Made by a program: the position numbers and the translations under genes
Shown: piece after piece, positions 1 to 8,693 of the stretch
Numbering within the stretch: position 1 is the stretch's first letter
How the letters are laid out: every line of letters begins with the position of its first letter
Origin: Beijerinckiaceae bacterium
GTDB taxonomy: Bacteria > Pseudomonadota > Alphaproteobacteria > Rhizobiales > Beijerinckiaceae
Length of the DNA: 64,000 bases
Assembly: GCA_947370975.1 (NCBI GenBank)
Contig: CANBNG010000001.1
Coordinates: forward strand, 62,001 to 126,000
Reading direction: 5' to 3'
Notes under the pieces: generated by a model
Database searches by the model: none
The model's input: the letters and a program-made list of their open reading frames with translations, nothing else
What the model was told of the DNA's origin: nothing

Positions 1-2
1 CA

Positions 3-1076
3 ACGCTCGAAGTGCTCGGCGCCGCCGGCCTTGTCGAAGATATGGCAGCCGTCGGCCTGACTGCGCCGACCTTCCAGTTCTGGGATCGCCCGTCAGGCAA
101 ACTGGTCGCGACGTTCGACCTCGACCTCCTGAAGAACGACACCAAATATCCCATCGTCATTCAATGCGAGCAGTTCAAGACGGCCAAGATCATCATGGAG
201 CGGCTCAAGGAGCTGCCCAATGTCGAGATCCTGTTTGGCCACCAGATCACGAGCTTTGAAGAAACCGCCGACCGCGTCATCGCCAAGGTGCAGACAAAGA
301 CCGGCGAAGAGACGCATGAAGGCGCGTGGTTGATTGGCGCTGACGGTGGCCGCTCCACGGTGCGCAAGCAGGCCGGCATCGCCTTTGAAGGCTTCACCTG
401 GGCAGAGCGCTTCCTCGTGATCACGACGCCCTTCGATTTCAACGCCGAGCTCGGCTATTGCTACCGCTCCTATTTCGCCGACCCCGACGAATGGTGCAAT
501 TGCTTCAAGGTCGCCGCCGATGGCCCCCCTGGCCTGTGGCGTCTCGTCTTCCCGGCCGATGCGGACATGCCGGAAGAAGAGGTCATGAGCGATGAAGCGG
601 TTCATGCGCGCATGCAGAAATTCTTCCCCAATCCCAAGCCCTACGACATCGTTCACCGCAACCTCTACACGACGCATCAGCGCGTGGCCGCGACCTTCCG
701 CAAGGGCCGCATTCTGCTGGCGGGCGATTCCGCGCATGTGAACAATTCCATCGGCGGCATGGGCCTGAACGGCGGCCTGCAGGACGCAGCAAACCTGTCT
801 GAAAAGCTCGCGCAAGTGATTGCGGGCGCCGATGACTCGCTGCTCGATCTCTATTCGCAGCAGCGCCGCACTGTCTCGATTGAATTCGTGCAGGCACAGT
901 CCATCGCCAACAAGCGACAGCTCGAAACCAAAGAGCCCGAAGAGCGCAAGAAGGTCCTTGAGGAACTCTCCTCCACTGCAGCAGATCCCGAACGTGCACG
1001 CGCCTATCTGCTGCGCAGCTCGATGCTGTCGATGCAGACGCGCGCGGCGGCGATCACGCTTGATGAGGCGCTCTGA
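3..1076 (+). CDS. FAD-dependent aromatic monooxygenase, 5' end cut by window
   Basis: Flavoprotein hydroxylase of the PHBH/UbiH-like FAD_binding_3 family, expected to insert one oxygen atom into an aromatic substrate using NAD(P)H and O2. The frame is open from base 3, and the N-terminal GxGxxG Rossmann motif must lie upstream of the window, so the gene is truncated by the window edge. Seen are the DG motif GADGGRSTVR about residue 110 and the FAD-ribityl motif GDSAH...GGMGLNGGLQDAANL about residues 243-265. Its stop overlaps the start of the downstream amidase (TGATG), so it is the upstream member of a catabolic operon. The substrate cannot be read from the sequence; nearby amidases, cupin and ABC importer suggest an aromatic amide or ring-cleavage route (inference). 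Confidence 0.85.
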   Translation, partial: TLEVLGAAGLVEDMAAVGLTAPTFQFWDRPSGKLVATFDLDLLKNDTKYPIVIQCEQFKTAKIIMERLKELPNVEILFGHQITSFEETADRVIAKVQTKTGEETHEGAWLIGADGGRSTVRKQAGIAFEGFTWAERFLVITTPFDFNAELGYCYRSYFADPDEWCNCFKVAADGPPGLWRLVFPADADMPEEEVMSDEAVHARMQKFFPNPKPYDIVHRNLYTTHQRVAATFRKGRILLAGDSAHVNNSIGGMGLNGGLQDAANLSEKLAQVIAGADDSLLDLYSQQRRTVSIEFVQAQSIANKRQLETKEPEERKKVLEELSSTAADPERARAYLLRSSMLSMQTRAAAITLDEAL

Positions 1077-2428
1077 TGACAACGCCCCTGCCCCGTTCCT
1101 TCGCACAAGCGCTTGGAGGCTTTGCCTCCGGCGCCGACACGCCGCGGGATTTTCTCGAGCGTTGCATCGAAGAGATCGAGGCGCGCGACCCTGAGGTGAA
1201 GGCCTTCACGGCCATTAGCCTCGAGGCTGCGCGTGCAGCCGCCGATGCGAGCACCGTGCGCTGGCACGAGGGCAACCCGCTCTCGGCCATCGATGGCATG
1301 CCTGTGGGCATCAAGGATGTGATCGAAACATCCGACATGCCGACGCAAATGGGTTCGGAGCTCTTCGAGGGATGGTCGCCGGGCTATGATTCAGCCTCCG
1401 TCCACGCCTTGCGCGAGGCCGGCGCGATTATCGTTGGCAAGACTGTCACGACGGAATTTGCCGCAACCCGTCCGGGCCCCACCTGCAATCCGCACGATCT
1501 CACCCGCACGCCGGGAGGATCGAGCAGCGGCTCTGCGGCAGCTGTTGGCAGCGGCATGCTCTCTGGCGCGCTTGGCACGCAGGTGGTGGGTTCCATCATT
1601 CGCCCGTCGAGCTATTGCGGCGCTTATGGCTACAAGCCTTCGCTTGGCGGCATCAATCGCGGCGGCAGCCATGATTACATGAGCCAGAGTTGCCAGGGCG
1701 TACTGGCGGCAACGCTTGAGGACACTTGGCAGATCGCCATTGAAATCGTGCAGCGCGCCGGTGGCGACCCCGGACAGACCGGGCTGATCGGCCCGGCCGT
1801 ACTGCCGGACGCAAAAATGCCTGAAACGCTTGCGTTTCTCGAAACACCCGGCTGGGAAGCGGCAACTTCCCATGCGCGCGAAGCGATGGAGCGTGCGCTT
1901 GCAAGCCTGCGCAAGGCCGGCATCAAGATCCTCACCCGCAAGGACAGCGCGGCTGTCGCTGAAGTCGAGGAAATTCTTGGCGAGACACTGCCGCTGACGC
2001 GCAAGATCAACGCTTGGGAATCGCGCTGGCCGCTGAACACTTATGTCGACCGCGACGTGACCAAGCTCAGCAAGGGCATGGTCGACAGGCTGCACGAAGC
2101 CGAGGCGATGACGGTCGACTCCTACCGCGAAAATATCGCGCGACGCGCCGCCATCCGCGCCATCTATGCGCGCCTTGGGCAGCAAGTTGACGCCTGCGTC
2201 ACGCTGTCGGCCCCCGACGTTGCGCCTGTCGGACTTGAATCGACCGGCAACCCCGTCTTTGCAGTGCCCGCCTCGCTTCTTGGCGTGCCGGCATTGTCGC
2301 TTCCGCTCGCGCGCATCGGTGCGCTTCCACTCGGCATTCAGGCCATCGGTTTTCTCGATGCCGATGCAGACCTCTTTGCAACAGCCGGCTCGCTCATCGA
2401 AGCGATCGGCTCCATTCAGCTTGGTTGA
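1076..2428 (+). CDS. amidase signature family hydrolase
   Basis: A 450-residue amidase-signature enzyme that hydrolyses a C-N amide bond through a Ser-cisSer-Lys triad. The lysine is in GMPVGIKD (Lys80), the cis-serine in the PGGSSSGSAAA loop (about 149-151), and the nucleophile is most likely Ser173 in GTQVVGSIIRPSSYCG. The usual context is GTDTGGS, so two normally conserved positions before the nucleophile differ (D to Q and TG to VV), which may shift specificity. The ATG overlaps the stop of the monooxygenase gene, implying translational coupling. A second, more canonical amidase lies at 6671-8011 in the same cluster. Substrate unknown. Confidence 0.88.
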   Translation: MTTPLPRSFAQALGGFASGADTPRDFLERCIEEIEARDPEVKAFTAISLEAARAAADASTVRWHEGNPLSAIDGMPVGIKDVIETSDMPTQMGSELFEGWSPGYDSASVHALREAGAIIVGKTVTTEFAATRPGPTCNPHDLTRTPGGSSSGSAAAVGSGMLSGALGTQVVGSIIRPSSYCGAYGYKPSLGGINRGGSHDYMSQSCQGVLAATLEDTWQIAIEIVQRAGGDPGQTGLIGPAVLPDAKMPETLAFLETPGWEAATSHAREAMERALASLRKAGIKILTRKDSAAVAEVEEILGETLPLTRKINAWESRWPLNTYVDRDVTKLSKGMVDRLHEAEAMTVDSYRENIARRAAIRAIYARLGQQVDACVTLSAPDVAPVGLESTGNPVFAVPASLLGVPALSLPLARIGALPLGIQAIGFLDADADLFATAGSLIEAIGSIQLG

Positions 2429-2670
2429 AGGTTGAACAAGCAGGACAAGAACCATATCCGGATTTGCATGCCCATGTGATCGAGCCCTACCGCAAGGGGC
2501 TGCTCGGTTGAAATACAAGAAGCGCGGCGAGCCGATGCCGTGTCGCTCGGATGTCGAGATGAACGATCCGGTTCCACGGAAAAGTGAAGAGTGAATGGCA
2601 TTGCGGTTGCATTGAAATACGCAAGACTCTCCCGGTCCATGTGGCCCGGCACGATCTAACGGAGTTGCAG

Positions 2671-3654
2671 ATGTTTAAACGCGTGATGCTGATCGCGCTC
2701 GCCGCTGCGAGCACAAGCCTTCTTCCGGGAACTGCTTCCGCGCAACGCGTCTGGAAGCACGGCATGGTTGAAGCCAAGAGCGATGCCGGTTTTGTCTTTA
2801 TGGCCGAAAAAGGCGGCTTTGCCGAAAAACTCGGCATCAAGCTTGAGACCATGCAGTTCAAGGGCGATGCGATTGCGCTCAAGGCGCTGATCGCCGGCGA
2901 GCTCGACTCTTATGAAGGCAGCCCCGGCGCGCCGATGGTTGCCGTGTCGCGCGGCGTCGATGTGCGTCTGGTTGGCTGTTACTGGCCCGGCCTCACCTAT
3001 GCGATCTTCACGAAAGCCGATGTGAAATCGGTTTCGGAATTGGCCGGCAAAAGCTTCGGTATTTCCTCGCCCGGCGCCCTGCCCGACCTGTTCGCGCGCG
3101 CCGTGCTCGAAAAGTACAAGATCGACGCCAAGGACGTGCAATTTGCAGCCATGGGCAGCGATACCGACCGCTTTCGCGCTGTCTCTGCAGGCGTCATCGC
3201 GGCTGCCGCATCCTCGAGCGAATTTGCGCCCATCACCAGCAAAATGGGCCTGAAGCTGCTTGTTCACGCCCATGATGTCACGCCCGACTACATCCGCTTC
3301 TGCACCTATATGAGCAGCAAGACGATTGCAGCGCGTCCTGACGATGCCGCCAAATTCCTTGCGGCCTCCATTCAGGCGCTGCGTTTTGCGCTGACGCATC
3401 GGGCTGAAGCCGTGAAGATCACGCGCGAAATGACCAATGCCAAGGATGACGATCCGCGCGCCGAATATGTCTATGACGAAGTCCTGAAACTGCAGGCCAT
3501 CGATTCAGAAATGACCATCGACATGCGCAAGCTGAAATGGATGGAAGAGCTTTTCGTGAAGACCGAGACGCTGACCAAGCCCATCGATCTTGAGAAGTTC
3601 ATCGATCCCACGGTGCGCGCCAAAGCGCTCACCATCGCCGGGCCCAAGAGCTGA
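2671..3654 (+). CDS. ABC transporter substrate-binding protein, NMT1/TauA type
   Basis: Periplasmic binding protein of the nitrate/sulfonate/taurine/thiamine-precursor class (NMT1-like). The start at 2671 is chosen because GGAG lies at 2661-2664 and a Sec signal peptide follows at once, with a basic n-region, LIALAAASTSLLPG and an AxA cleavage site near residue 25. The open frame extends upstream to 2584 without these signals. The mature part has the family pattern of an early AEKGGFAEKLGIKLE segment and a DSYEGSPGAPMVAVSRG ligand-loop region. It is followed 22 bases later by its ATPase and then a permease, so the ABC system is complete. The ligand is not identifiable. Confidence 0.9.
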   Translation: MFKRVMLIALAAASTSLLPGTASAQRVWKHGMVEAKSDAGFVFMAEKGGFAEKLGIKLETMQFKGDAIALKALIAGELDSYEGSPGAPMVAVSRGVDVRLVGCYWPGLTYAIFTKADVKSVSELAGKSFGISSPGALPDLFARAVLEKYKIDAKDVQFAAMGSDTDRFRAVSAGVIAAAASSSEFAPITSKMGLKLLVHAHDVTPDYIRFCTYMSSKTIAARPDDAAKFLAASIQALRFALTHRAEAVKITREMTNAKDDDPRAEYVYDEVLKLQAIDSEMTIDMRKLKWMEELFVKTETLTKPIDLEKFIDPTVRAKALTIAGPKS

Positions 3655-3676
3655 TATCGGCTCGGGAGAAAAGCAC

Positions 3677-4477
3677 ATGATTGAGCCAATTAGCGGCCAG
3701 GTCAGCATGACGGACGTCTCCAAGTCCTTCACGCTGAAGATCGACGGCAAGCTCCAGAACGTGCAGGCGCTGAAGTCGATCAATTTCGATGTGAAGCAAT
3801 CGGAGATCGTCACGCTGATCGGCCCGAGCGGCTGCGGCAAGACGACGGCGCTGCGCATTCTGATGGGTCTTGAGACGGCGACACGCGGTCTCGTGACGGT
3901 CGGCGGCAAGGTCGTCAACGGCTGCGGTTACGACCGCGGCCTTGTCTTCCAGCATGCAGAGCTTCTGCCCTGGCTCACAGCCGCGCAGAATGTGATGTTT
4001 GGTCTCGAGATGAAAGGTATGCGCGGAGCGGAGTTGAAAGACACCGCCATGCGCTATCTCGAACTCGTCGGCCTGCAGGACGCGGCAAACCGGCGTCCCT
4101 ACCAGCTATCGGGCGGCATGAAGCAGCGTGTCGGCATTGCCCGCGCGCTGGCTATCGATCCGCAGGTTCTGCTGATGGACGAGCCCTTCGGCGCGCTTGA
4201 TGCGCAGACGCGCGAAAGCCTGCAGGGGGAGCTTCTCGAAATTCAGGCGCGCACGAAGAAGACGATCATCTTCGTGACGCATGATCTCGACGAGGCCGTT
4301 CTGCTGGCCGACCGCATCATCGTGATGCGTGCGGGCTCCGTGCAGGAGATCATCGAGGTTCCGCTGCCGCGTCCGCGCGGCGATCTGGGTGCGCTGCGGG
4401 GCACTGCTCTCTTTGCTGAAAGCCGCTACAGGGTCTGGAAAGCCCTGCATGCGGATCAGGCCGAGGCGGTTCACTGA
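3677..4477 (+). CDS. ABC transporter ATP-binding protein, TauB/SsuB type
   Basis: Nucleotide-binding subunit of the importer encoded by the flanking genes. Walker A is GPSGCGKT, the signature is LSGGMKQRVGIARAL, Walker B is LLMDEPFGALD, and the switch histidine is in IFVTHDLDEA. The start at 3677 is preferred over an open frame from 3590 because GGGAG sits at 3664-3668 and the longer form would overlap the upstream gene. The 3' end overlaps the permease start by one base (TGATG). It resembles the nitrate/sulfonate/taurine importer ATPases in length and composition. Confidence 0.93.
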   Translation: MIEPISGQVSMTDVSKSFTLKIDGKLQNVQALKSINFDVKQSEIVTLIGPSGCGKTTALRILMGLETATRGLVTVGGKVVNGCGYDRGLVFQHAELLPWLTAAQNVMFGLEMKGMRGAELKDTAMRYLELVGLQDAANRRPYQLSGGMKQRVGIARALAIDPQVLLMDEPFGALDAQTRESLQGELLEIQARTKKTIIFVTHDLDEAVLLADRIIVMRAGSVQEIIEVPLPRPRGDLGALRGTALFAESRYRVWKALHADQAEAVH

Positions 4478-5319
4478 TGAGCAAGGCACAGGCCATGACA
4501 CATACACCCGCATCCTCCGCGCCAATCGACGAGCCGCCGCTGCGCCTCAAGCGTGAAATGCCGAAATGGGCCATCACCTGCATGTCGGTTGGCTTCGTCA
4601 TTCTGGCGTGGGAAGTCTTCGGGCATGACATCAACCCGGTCTTTGGCTCCTATCCGTCAGCCATTGCGGTTGCCTTCTGGGAGCTGCTGAAAAGCGGGCT
4701 TCTGCTTTCCGCCCTTGCGCAAAGCATGAAAGCCTTTCTGCTGGGCTATGCGCTTGCCGTCCTTGTCGGTGTGCCGCTTGGTCTCGTGATCGGGCGCTCG
4801 CGCGTTCTTGAAGCTGCCATCGGCATCTTCATCACCGGCGCTTACGCCATGCCGCTGGTCGCGCTTGTGCCCTTGCTCGTCCTCTGGATGGGCCTCGGCT
4901 TTGCGGTGAAGGCCTGCATCGTGTTCCTGATGGCGGTCTTCCCGATTGTCATCAACACCTGGCTCGGCGTTCGCGCCGTTCCCAAGACGCTCATTGAAGT
5001 CGGCAAGAGTTTTGTGGCCTCCGACTTCACGATCCTGCGGCGCATCGTTTTGCCGGCGACGATTCCCTACATCATGGCGGGCATCAAACTGGCAGTCGGG
5101 CGTGGCGTCGTCGCCATGGTCATTGCGGAATTCTTCACCGCGATTTCGGGCCTCGGCGCGATCATCATCAATGCAGCCAATTCATTCGACACCGCGCGCA
5201 TGTTCGTGCCGGTGATCGTTCTCATGGTTCTGGCAACCGGGCTCAATTCCTTTGTTGGATTTGTCGAGCGCAAGGTTGCACCATGGCAGAGTGAACTTTC
5301 CGGAAGGGATGAGGGGTAA
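4477..5319 (+). CDS. ABC transporter permease, TauC/SsuC type
   Basis: Inner-membrane permease of 280 residues with about six hydrophobic segments after a short cytoplasmic N-terminus. The cytoplasmic coupling loop carries the EVGKSFVASDFTILRRIVLP pattern that docks the ATPase in this family. The start codon overlaps the stop of the ATPase gene, and the next gene (a second binding protein) begins 2 bases after its stop, so the three are surely one transcript. With the neighbouring binding proteins it forms a nitrate/sulfonate/taurine-type uptake system, probably feeding the amidase and monooxygenase pathway. Confidence 0.92.
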   Translation: MSKAQAMTHTPASSAPIDEPPLRLKREMPKWAITCMSVGFVILAWEVFGHDINPVFGSYPSAIAVAFWELLKSGLLLSALAQSMKAFLLGYALAVLVGVPLGLVIGRSRVLEAAIGIFITGAYAMPLVALVPLLVLWMGLGFAVKACIVFLMAVFPIVINTWLGVRAVPKTLIEVGKSFVASDFTILRRIVLPATIPYIMAGIKLAVGRGVVAMVIAEFFTAISGLGAIIINAANSFDTARMFVPVIVLMVLATGLNSFVGFVERKVAPWQSELSGRDEG

Positions 5320-5321
5320 AC

Positions 5322-6263
5322 ATGTCACGTAAAATGAAGCTTGCGGTCCCTGACCTGATTTCAAACTCCTATTTTCCGGCGGCTGCGGCCGTCGAGCTGG
5401 GCTTCTTCAAGAAGGAAGGGCTCGATGTCGAACTGGAGCTGATTTTCCCGGTCGACAAATGCTATGCGGCCTTGCGCGACGGCGCTGTCGATTTCGTCGC
5501 CGGTTCGGCCCATTCCACCCTGTCGGCTTTCCCGCAGTGGAAGGGCGCAAAGCTTCTCTGCGCGCAGGCGCAGGGCATGTATTGGTTCCTCGTGATGCGC
5601 GCGGATCTCAACCCCGAGCGCGGCAACCTCGATATTCTCAAAGGTCGCAGCATCGGCGCCGCCCCCTGGGTCAACATGGGCCTGCAACGCCTGCTCATCA
5701 ACGCGGGCTATGATCTCGAGCGCGACAACATCAAGATTGCGCCCGTCCCCGGCGCAATCGCGGGTGCCGGTGTCGTCAACTTCGGCCTCATGGCTGCCAA
5801 GGCCCTTGAAGAGGGCAAGATTGACGGTTTCTGGGCCAATGGCATGGGCACTGAAGTCGCGGTCACACGCGGCGTCGGCAAGGTCGTTCTCGACATTCGT
5901 CGTGGCGATGGCCCGAAGGGCTGCTTCAATTACACAATGGCGAGCGTTGCGACCTCGGACGCGCTGATTGCGCGCGAGCCCGAAGCGGCAGCTGCTGCCG
6001 TGCGCGCCATTGTCGCCACGCAGCAAGCGCTGAAGGCCGATGTGTCTCTGGCGACAGAGGCAGGCCGTCGCCTCTTCCCGGAAACCGAAGCAGGCCTCAT
6101 CGCGCAACTCATCGAGCGCGACCTGCCCTATTACGACGCGACCATCTCGCGCGACTTCGTGGCTGGCATGAACCAGTTCACGCGCGAAGTCGGCATTCTC
6201 AATGGCGATGTCGCCTATGAGGACATTGTCGCGACCGGCTCTTCAAAATTCTGGACAATCTGA
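5322..6263 (+). CDS. second NMT1/THI5-like binding protein, no signal peptide
   Basis: A 313-residue protein with the fold pattern of periplasmic NMT1/THI5-like binding proteins: an early SNSYFPAAAAVELGFFKKEG segment followed by a DGAVDFVAGSAH loop. The visible N-terminus (MSRKMKLAVPDL) has no hydrophobic stretch, so no Sec or Tat signal is apparent, and the GAGGGG at 5307-5313 supports this ATG. It starts 2 bases after the permease gene. It may be a cytoplasmic sensor or enzyme-like member of the family, or the true export signal may be missing. Unlike the binding protein at 2671-3654 it is unlikely to be delivered to the periplasm as drawn. Confidence 0.8.
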   Translation: MSRKMKLAVPDLISNSYFPAAAAVELGFFKKEGLDVELELIFPVDKCYAALRDGAVDFVAGSAHSTLSAFPQWKGAKLLCAQAQGMYWFLVMRADLNPERGNLDILKGRSIGAAPWVNMGLQRLLINAGYDLERDNIKIAPVPGAIAGAGVVNFGLMAAKALEEGKIDGFWANGMGTEVAVTRGVGKVVLDIRRGDGPKGCFNYTMASVATSDALIAREPEAAAAAVRAIVATQQALKADVSLATEAGRRLFPETEAGLIAQLIERDLPYYDATISRDFVAGMNQFTREVGILNGDVAYEDIVATGSSKFWTI

Positions 6264-6277
6264 AGGATAGCGCCACC

Positions 6278-6658
6278 ATGGCCATGAACAAGGTTCTCAA
6301 CGAATTCCACACGCTCGACATGAGCACGGGCTGGGAAGTGCCAGCCACCTATCCGTCGGGCATCCAGCAGAAGATTCTCGCTGGCGGCCTGGATGAAGTG
6401 AACCGCACGGGCAGCCGCACGCGCCTTCTGCGTTTCGAGCCGGGCGTCTTCACGACGAAGCCCTTCGTGCATGAATATTGGGAAGAGGTTTTCCTCGTCT
6501 CCGGCGACCTGACCGTGGGCAATGACGAACAGGGCAATGGCGGCGAATGCTTTTTGCCCTTTACCTATGCCTGCCGTCCGCCGGGCGCGTTCCATGGGCC
6601 GTTCAAGTCCGACAAGGGCTGCCTGCTGCTCGAAATCCACTATTTCGATCCCGTCTGA
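6278..6658 (+). CDS. cupin-domain protein
   Basis: A 126-residue single-domain cupin. The metal-binding pattern is visible as HEYWEEVFLVSGDL (His, Glu, Glu in the first motif) and PPGAFHGPF (second-motif His), consistent with a small beta-barrel that binds a divalent metal. AAGGA lies about 10 bases before the ATG. It sits 14 bases after the second binding-protein gene and just before the second amidase. Such small cupins in catabolic operons act as dioxygenases, isomerases or ligand sensors; which applies here cannot be decided from sequence. Confidence 0.82.
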   Translation: MAMNKVLNEFHTLDMSTGWEVPATYPSGIQQKILAGGLDEVNRTGSRTRLLRFEPGVFTTKPFVHEYWEEVFLVSGDLTVGNDEQGNGGECFLPFTYACRPPGAFHGPFKSDKGCLLLEIHYFDPV

Positions 6659-6670
6659 ACGGAGATGACC

Positions 6671-8011
6671 ATGGGCCCGCGGCTTGAAGACCTCGCTGAA
6701 GCGCTTGCGCACGGCATGACGACAAGCCGCGCTCTTGTGGAGGATTGTCTCGGGCGCATCGATGCGCCCGCCGGAGAAGGCGCGCGCGTCTTCATGTCAG
6801 TTGCACATGAAGATGCGCGTCGCGCCGCCTCCGCCATGGATGAGTTGCGCCAATCGGGCGCTGCACCCTCGCGCTATGCGGGCATCCCGGTGTCGATCAA
6901 GGATCTGTTCGACATTGCCGGACAGGTCACGCGCGCGGGCTCTGCTGTCCTGGCTGATTCCGCGCCGGCCATGCAGGATGCCACCGCAGTTGCGCGGCTC
7001 AAGTCTGCGGGCTTCATCGTTATCGGCCGCACCAATATGACGGAATTTGCTTTCTCGGGCGTTGGCATCAATCCCCATTACGGCACGCCGAAAAATGTCT
7101 GGGACCGTTTGAGCGCGCGCGTGCCCGGCGGCTCGTCGTCTGGCGCTGCCATCGCGCTGACAGACTTGATGGCGCATGCCTCGCTTGGCACCGACACGGG
7201 CGGCTCCTGCCGGATTCCGGCGGCATTCAATGGCCTCGTCGGCTTCAAGCCGACGGCGCAGCGCGTGCCGCTCGAGGGCGCATTCCCGCTGTCCACGACG
7301 CTTGATTCCATCGGCCCCATCGCGCGCTCGGTCGCCTGCTGCGCAGCGCTCGATGCGATCCTTTCAGGCACGCCTGCCCTGCCACTGACCGCGCGCGATC
7401 CGCGCGGCCTGCGCATTGCAGTGCCCAAGGCCTATGTGCTGAACGATTTGGACGAGACGGTTGCAAGCGCTTTTGCCCGCGCCCTTACCCGTCTCTCGGA
7501 AGCTGGCGCCATCATCACCGAATGCGCCTTTCCAGAAATTGACGCGATTCCCGCCGCCAATGCGAAAGGCGGCTTTGCAGCGCCGGAAAGTCTGGCCACG
7601 CATCGCCATCTGATCGAAGCTCATGCGCAGCGTTACGACAACCGCGTGCTGACTCGCATCCAGCGTGGACACGAGCAGAGTGCGTCCGATTATGTCGACC
7701 TCATGCGGACACGCGCGCGCCTTATCGCGGGCTTCAATACGCGTATGGCAGATTTCGATGTGCTCGCTTATCCGACAGTGCCCATCGTTGCCCCGCCGAT
7801 GAGCGCCTTCGATTCGGATGCTGATTTTGCACGGCTCAACATGCTGATCCTGCGCAACCCCGCAGTCATCAACATGCTCGATGGCTGCGCCATTTCAGTC
7901 CCCATGGCGCGCCCGCCTGCTGCACCCGCCGGCCTCATGCTGTCCGGGATTGGTGGCAGCGACCGCGCACTTTTCGCCATCGCTGCCGGGATCGAAGCTC
8001 TGCTCGGCTAA
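6671..8011 (+). CDS. amidase signature family hydrolase (second copy)
   Basis: A 446-residue amidase with a canonical catalytic set: Lys77 in GIPVSIKDLFD, the cis-serine in PGGSSSGAA (about 155-157) and Ser179 in GTDTGGSCRIPAAFNG. The ATG at 6671 is favoured over the in-frame ATG at 6665 because GGAG at 6661-6664 is correctly spaced only from 6671. It is a divergent paralogue of the amidase at 1076-2428 and probably acts on a related amide or imported compound. It is the last gene of the cluster; its stop overlaps by a few bases the convergent small gene at 8008-8247. Confidence 0.9.
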   Translation: MGPRLEDLAEALAHGMTTSRALVEDCLGRIDAPAGEGARVFMSVAHEDARRAASAMDELRQSGAAPSRYAGIPVSIKDLFDIAGQVTRAGSAVLADSAPAMQDATAVARLKSAGFIVIGRTNMTEFAFSGVGINPHYGTPKNVWDRLSARVPGGSSSGAAIALTDLMAHASLGTDTGGSCRIPAAFNGLVGFKPTAQRVPLEGAFPLSTTLDSIGPIARSVACCAALDAILSGTPALPLTARDPRGLRIAVPKAYVLNDLDETVASAFARALTRLSEAGAIITECAFPEIDAIPAANAKGGFAAPESLATHRHLIEAHAQRYDNRVLTRIQRGHEQSASDYVDLMRTRARLIAGFNTRMADFDVLAYPTVPIVAPPMSAFDSDADFARLNMLILRNPAVINMLDGCAISVPMARPPAAPAGLMLSGIGGSDRALFAIAAGIEALLG

Positions 8012-8247
8012 ACCTCGGCGAGATCGAAGGTTTCCTGCAATTCAGTGAGCTTCATCTTCAGCGGAGCCCATTTGCGCCCGACTGAATGGTCAGGGTGTAC
8101 GCGCGCCAATTGCCAGGTTCGGTCATGGCGATCGCGCGGAATCGAACGCACCTCGATGCGTTCCAGCGTCTCATATCCGGGCGCGCTCCGAAGCGTTTCC
8201 AAGCACACTTTTTCAAGTGCCGCGCGATCCAGGATTTTTTTCTTCAT
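8008..8247 (-). CDS. small conserved hypothetical protein
   Basis: A 79-residue soluble, charged protein of unknown function. The start at 8247 is supported by GGAGGC just upstream on the minus strand; a longer open frame to 8286 lacks this. The sequence begins MKKKILDRAALEKVC and contains HDRTWQLARVHPDHSVG. No membrane segment or known motif was recognised. It is convergent with the amidase gene, sharing four bases at the stops. Confidence 0.6.
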   Translation of the reverse strand: MKKKILDRAALEKVCLETLRSAPGYETLERIEVRSIPRDRHDRTWQLARVHPDHSVGRKWAPLKMKLTELQETFDLAEV

Positions 8248-8402
8248 CTTTGCCTCCGGCCCCCCGCCCGTTTTACAGGTCAACATCAGGCGTTGCCTCG
8301 CAAGGCCAGCGTCTGGCCTCGCTCATGATGAAACGCCCGACCTAAACCATTGGTTCCGCTCATGAAATTTGAGATGGCTGGAGTGACGTCATACATGAAG
8401 AC

Positions 8403-8430
8403 AAAAAAAGGGCCCCTCGGAAGGGACCCT
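8403..8430 (-). terminator. Rho-independent terminator of the cold-shock gene
   Basis: On the minus strand an AGGGTCCCT arm, a 4-base loop and an AGGGGCCCT arm (one G-U pair) are followed directly by a run of seven T. It lies about 50 bases past the stop of the cold-shock gene and is oriented to end that transcript. Confidence 0.85.
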
Positions 8431-8480
8431 TGAAAACCCGTGTTCGCACGCAATGCGCGGCGTAACCAGATTGCAGCCGA

Positions 8481-8693
8481 TTAACCGGCGACGCTCAGGT
8501 TGCCAGCAGCGGACTTGCCGGTGCGGCGGTCAGCAACGACCTCAAAATTGACCTTCTGGCCTTCATTGAGGCCACGCAGGCCAGCCTGCTCAACGGCGCT
8601 GATGTGGACGAAAACGTCCTTGCCACCATTATCGGGCTGGATGAATCCGTAGCCCTTTGTCGCGTCGAACCATTTAACTGTTCCCGTATCCAT
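8481..8693 (-). CDS. cspA: cold-shock protein (CspA family)
   Basis: A 70-residue single cold-shock domain that binds single-stranded RNA or DNA and melts RNA structure. The RNP1 motif KGYGFIQPD and RNP2 motif DVFVHISAV are intact, and the protein begins MDTGTVKWFDATKG as is usual in alphaproteobacteria. The ATG at 8693 is preceded by AGGAAG; an in-frame extension to 8762 is not family-like. The gene has its own terminator and a long upstream gap, consistent with a monocistronic, leader-regulated mRNA. Confidence 0.95.
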   Translation of the reverse strand: MDTGTVKWFDATKGYGFIQPDNGGKDVFVHISAVEQAGLRGLNEGQKVNFEVVADRRTGKSAAGNLSVAG

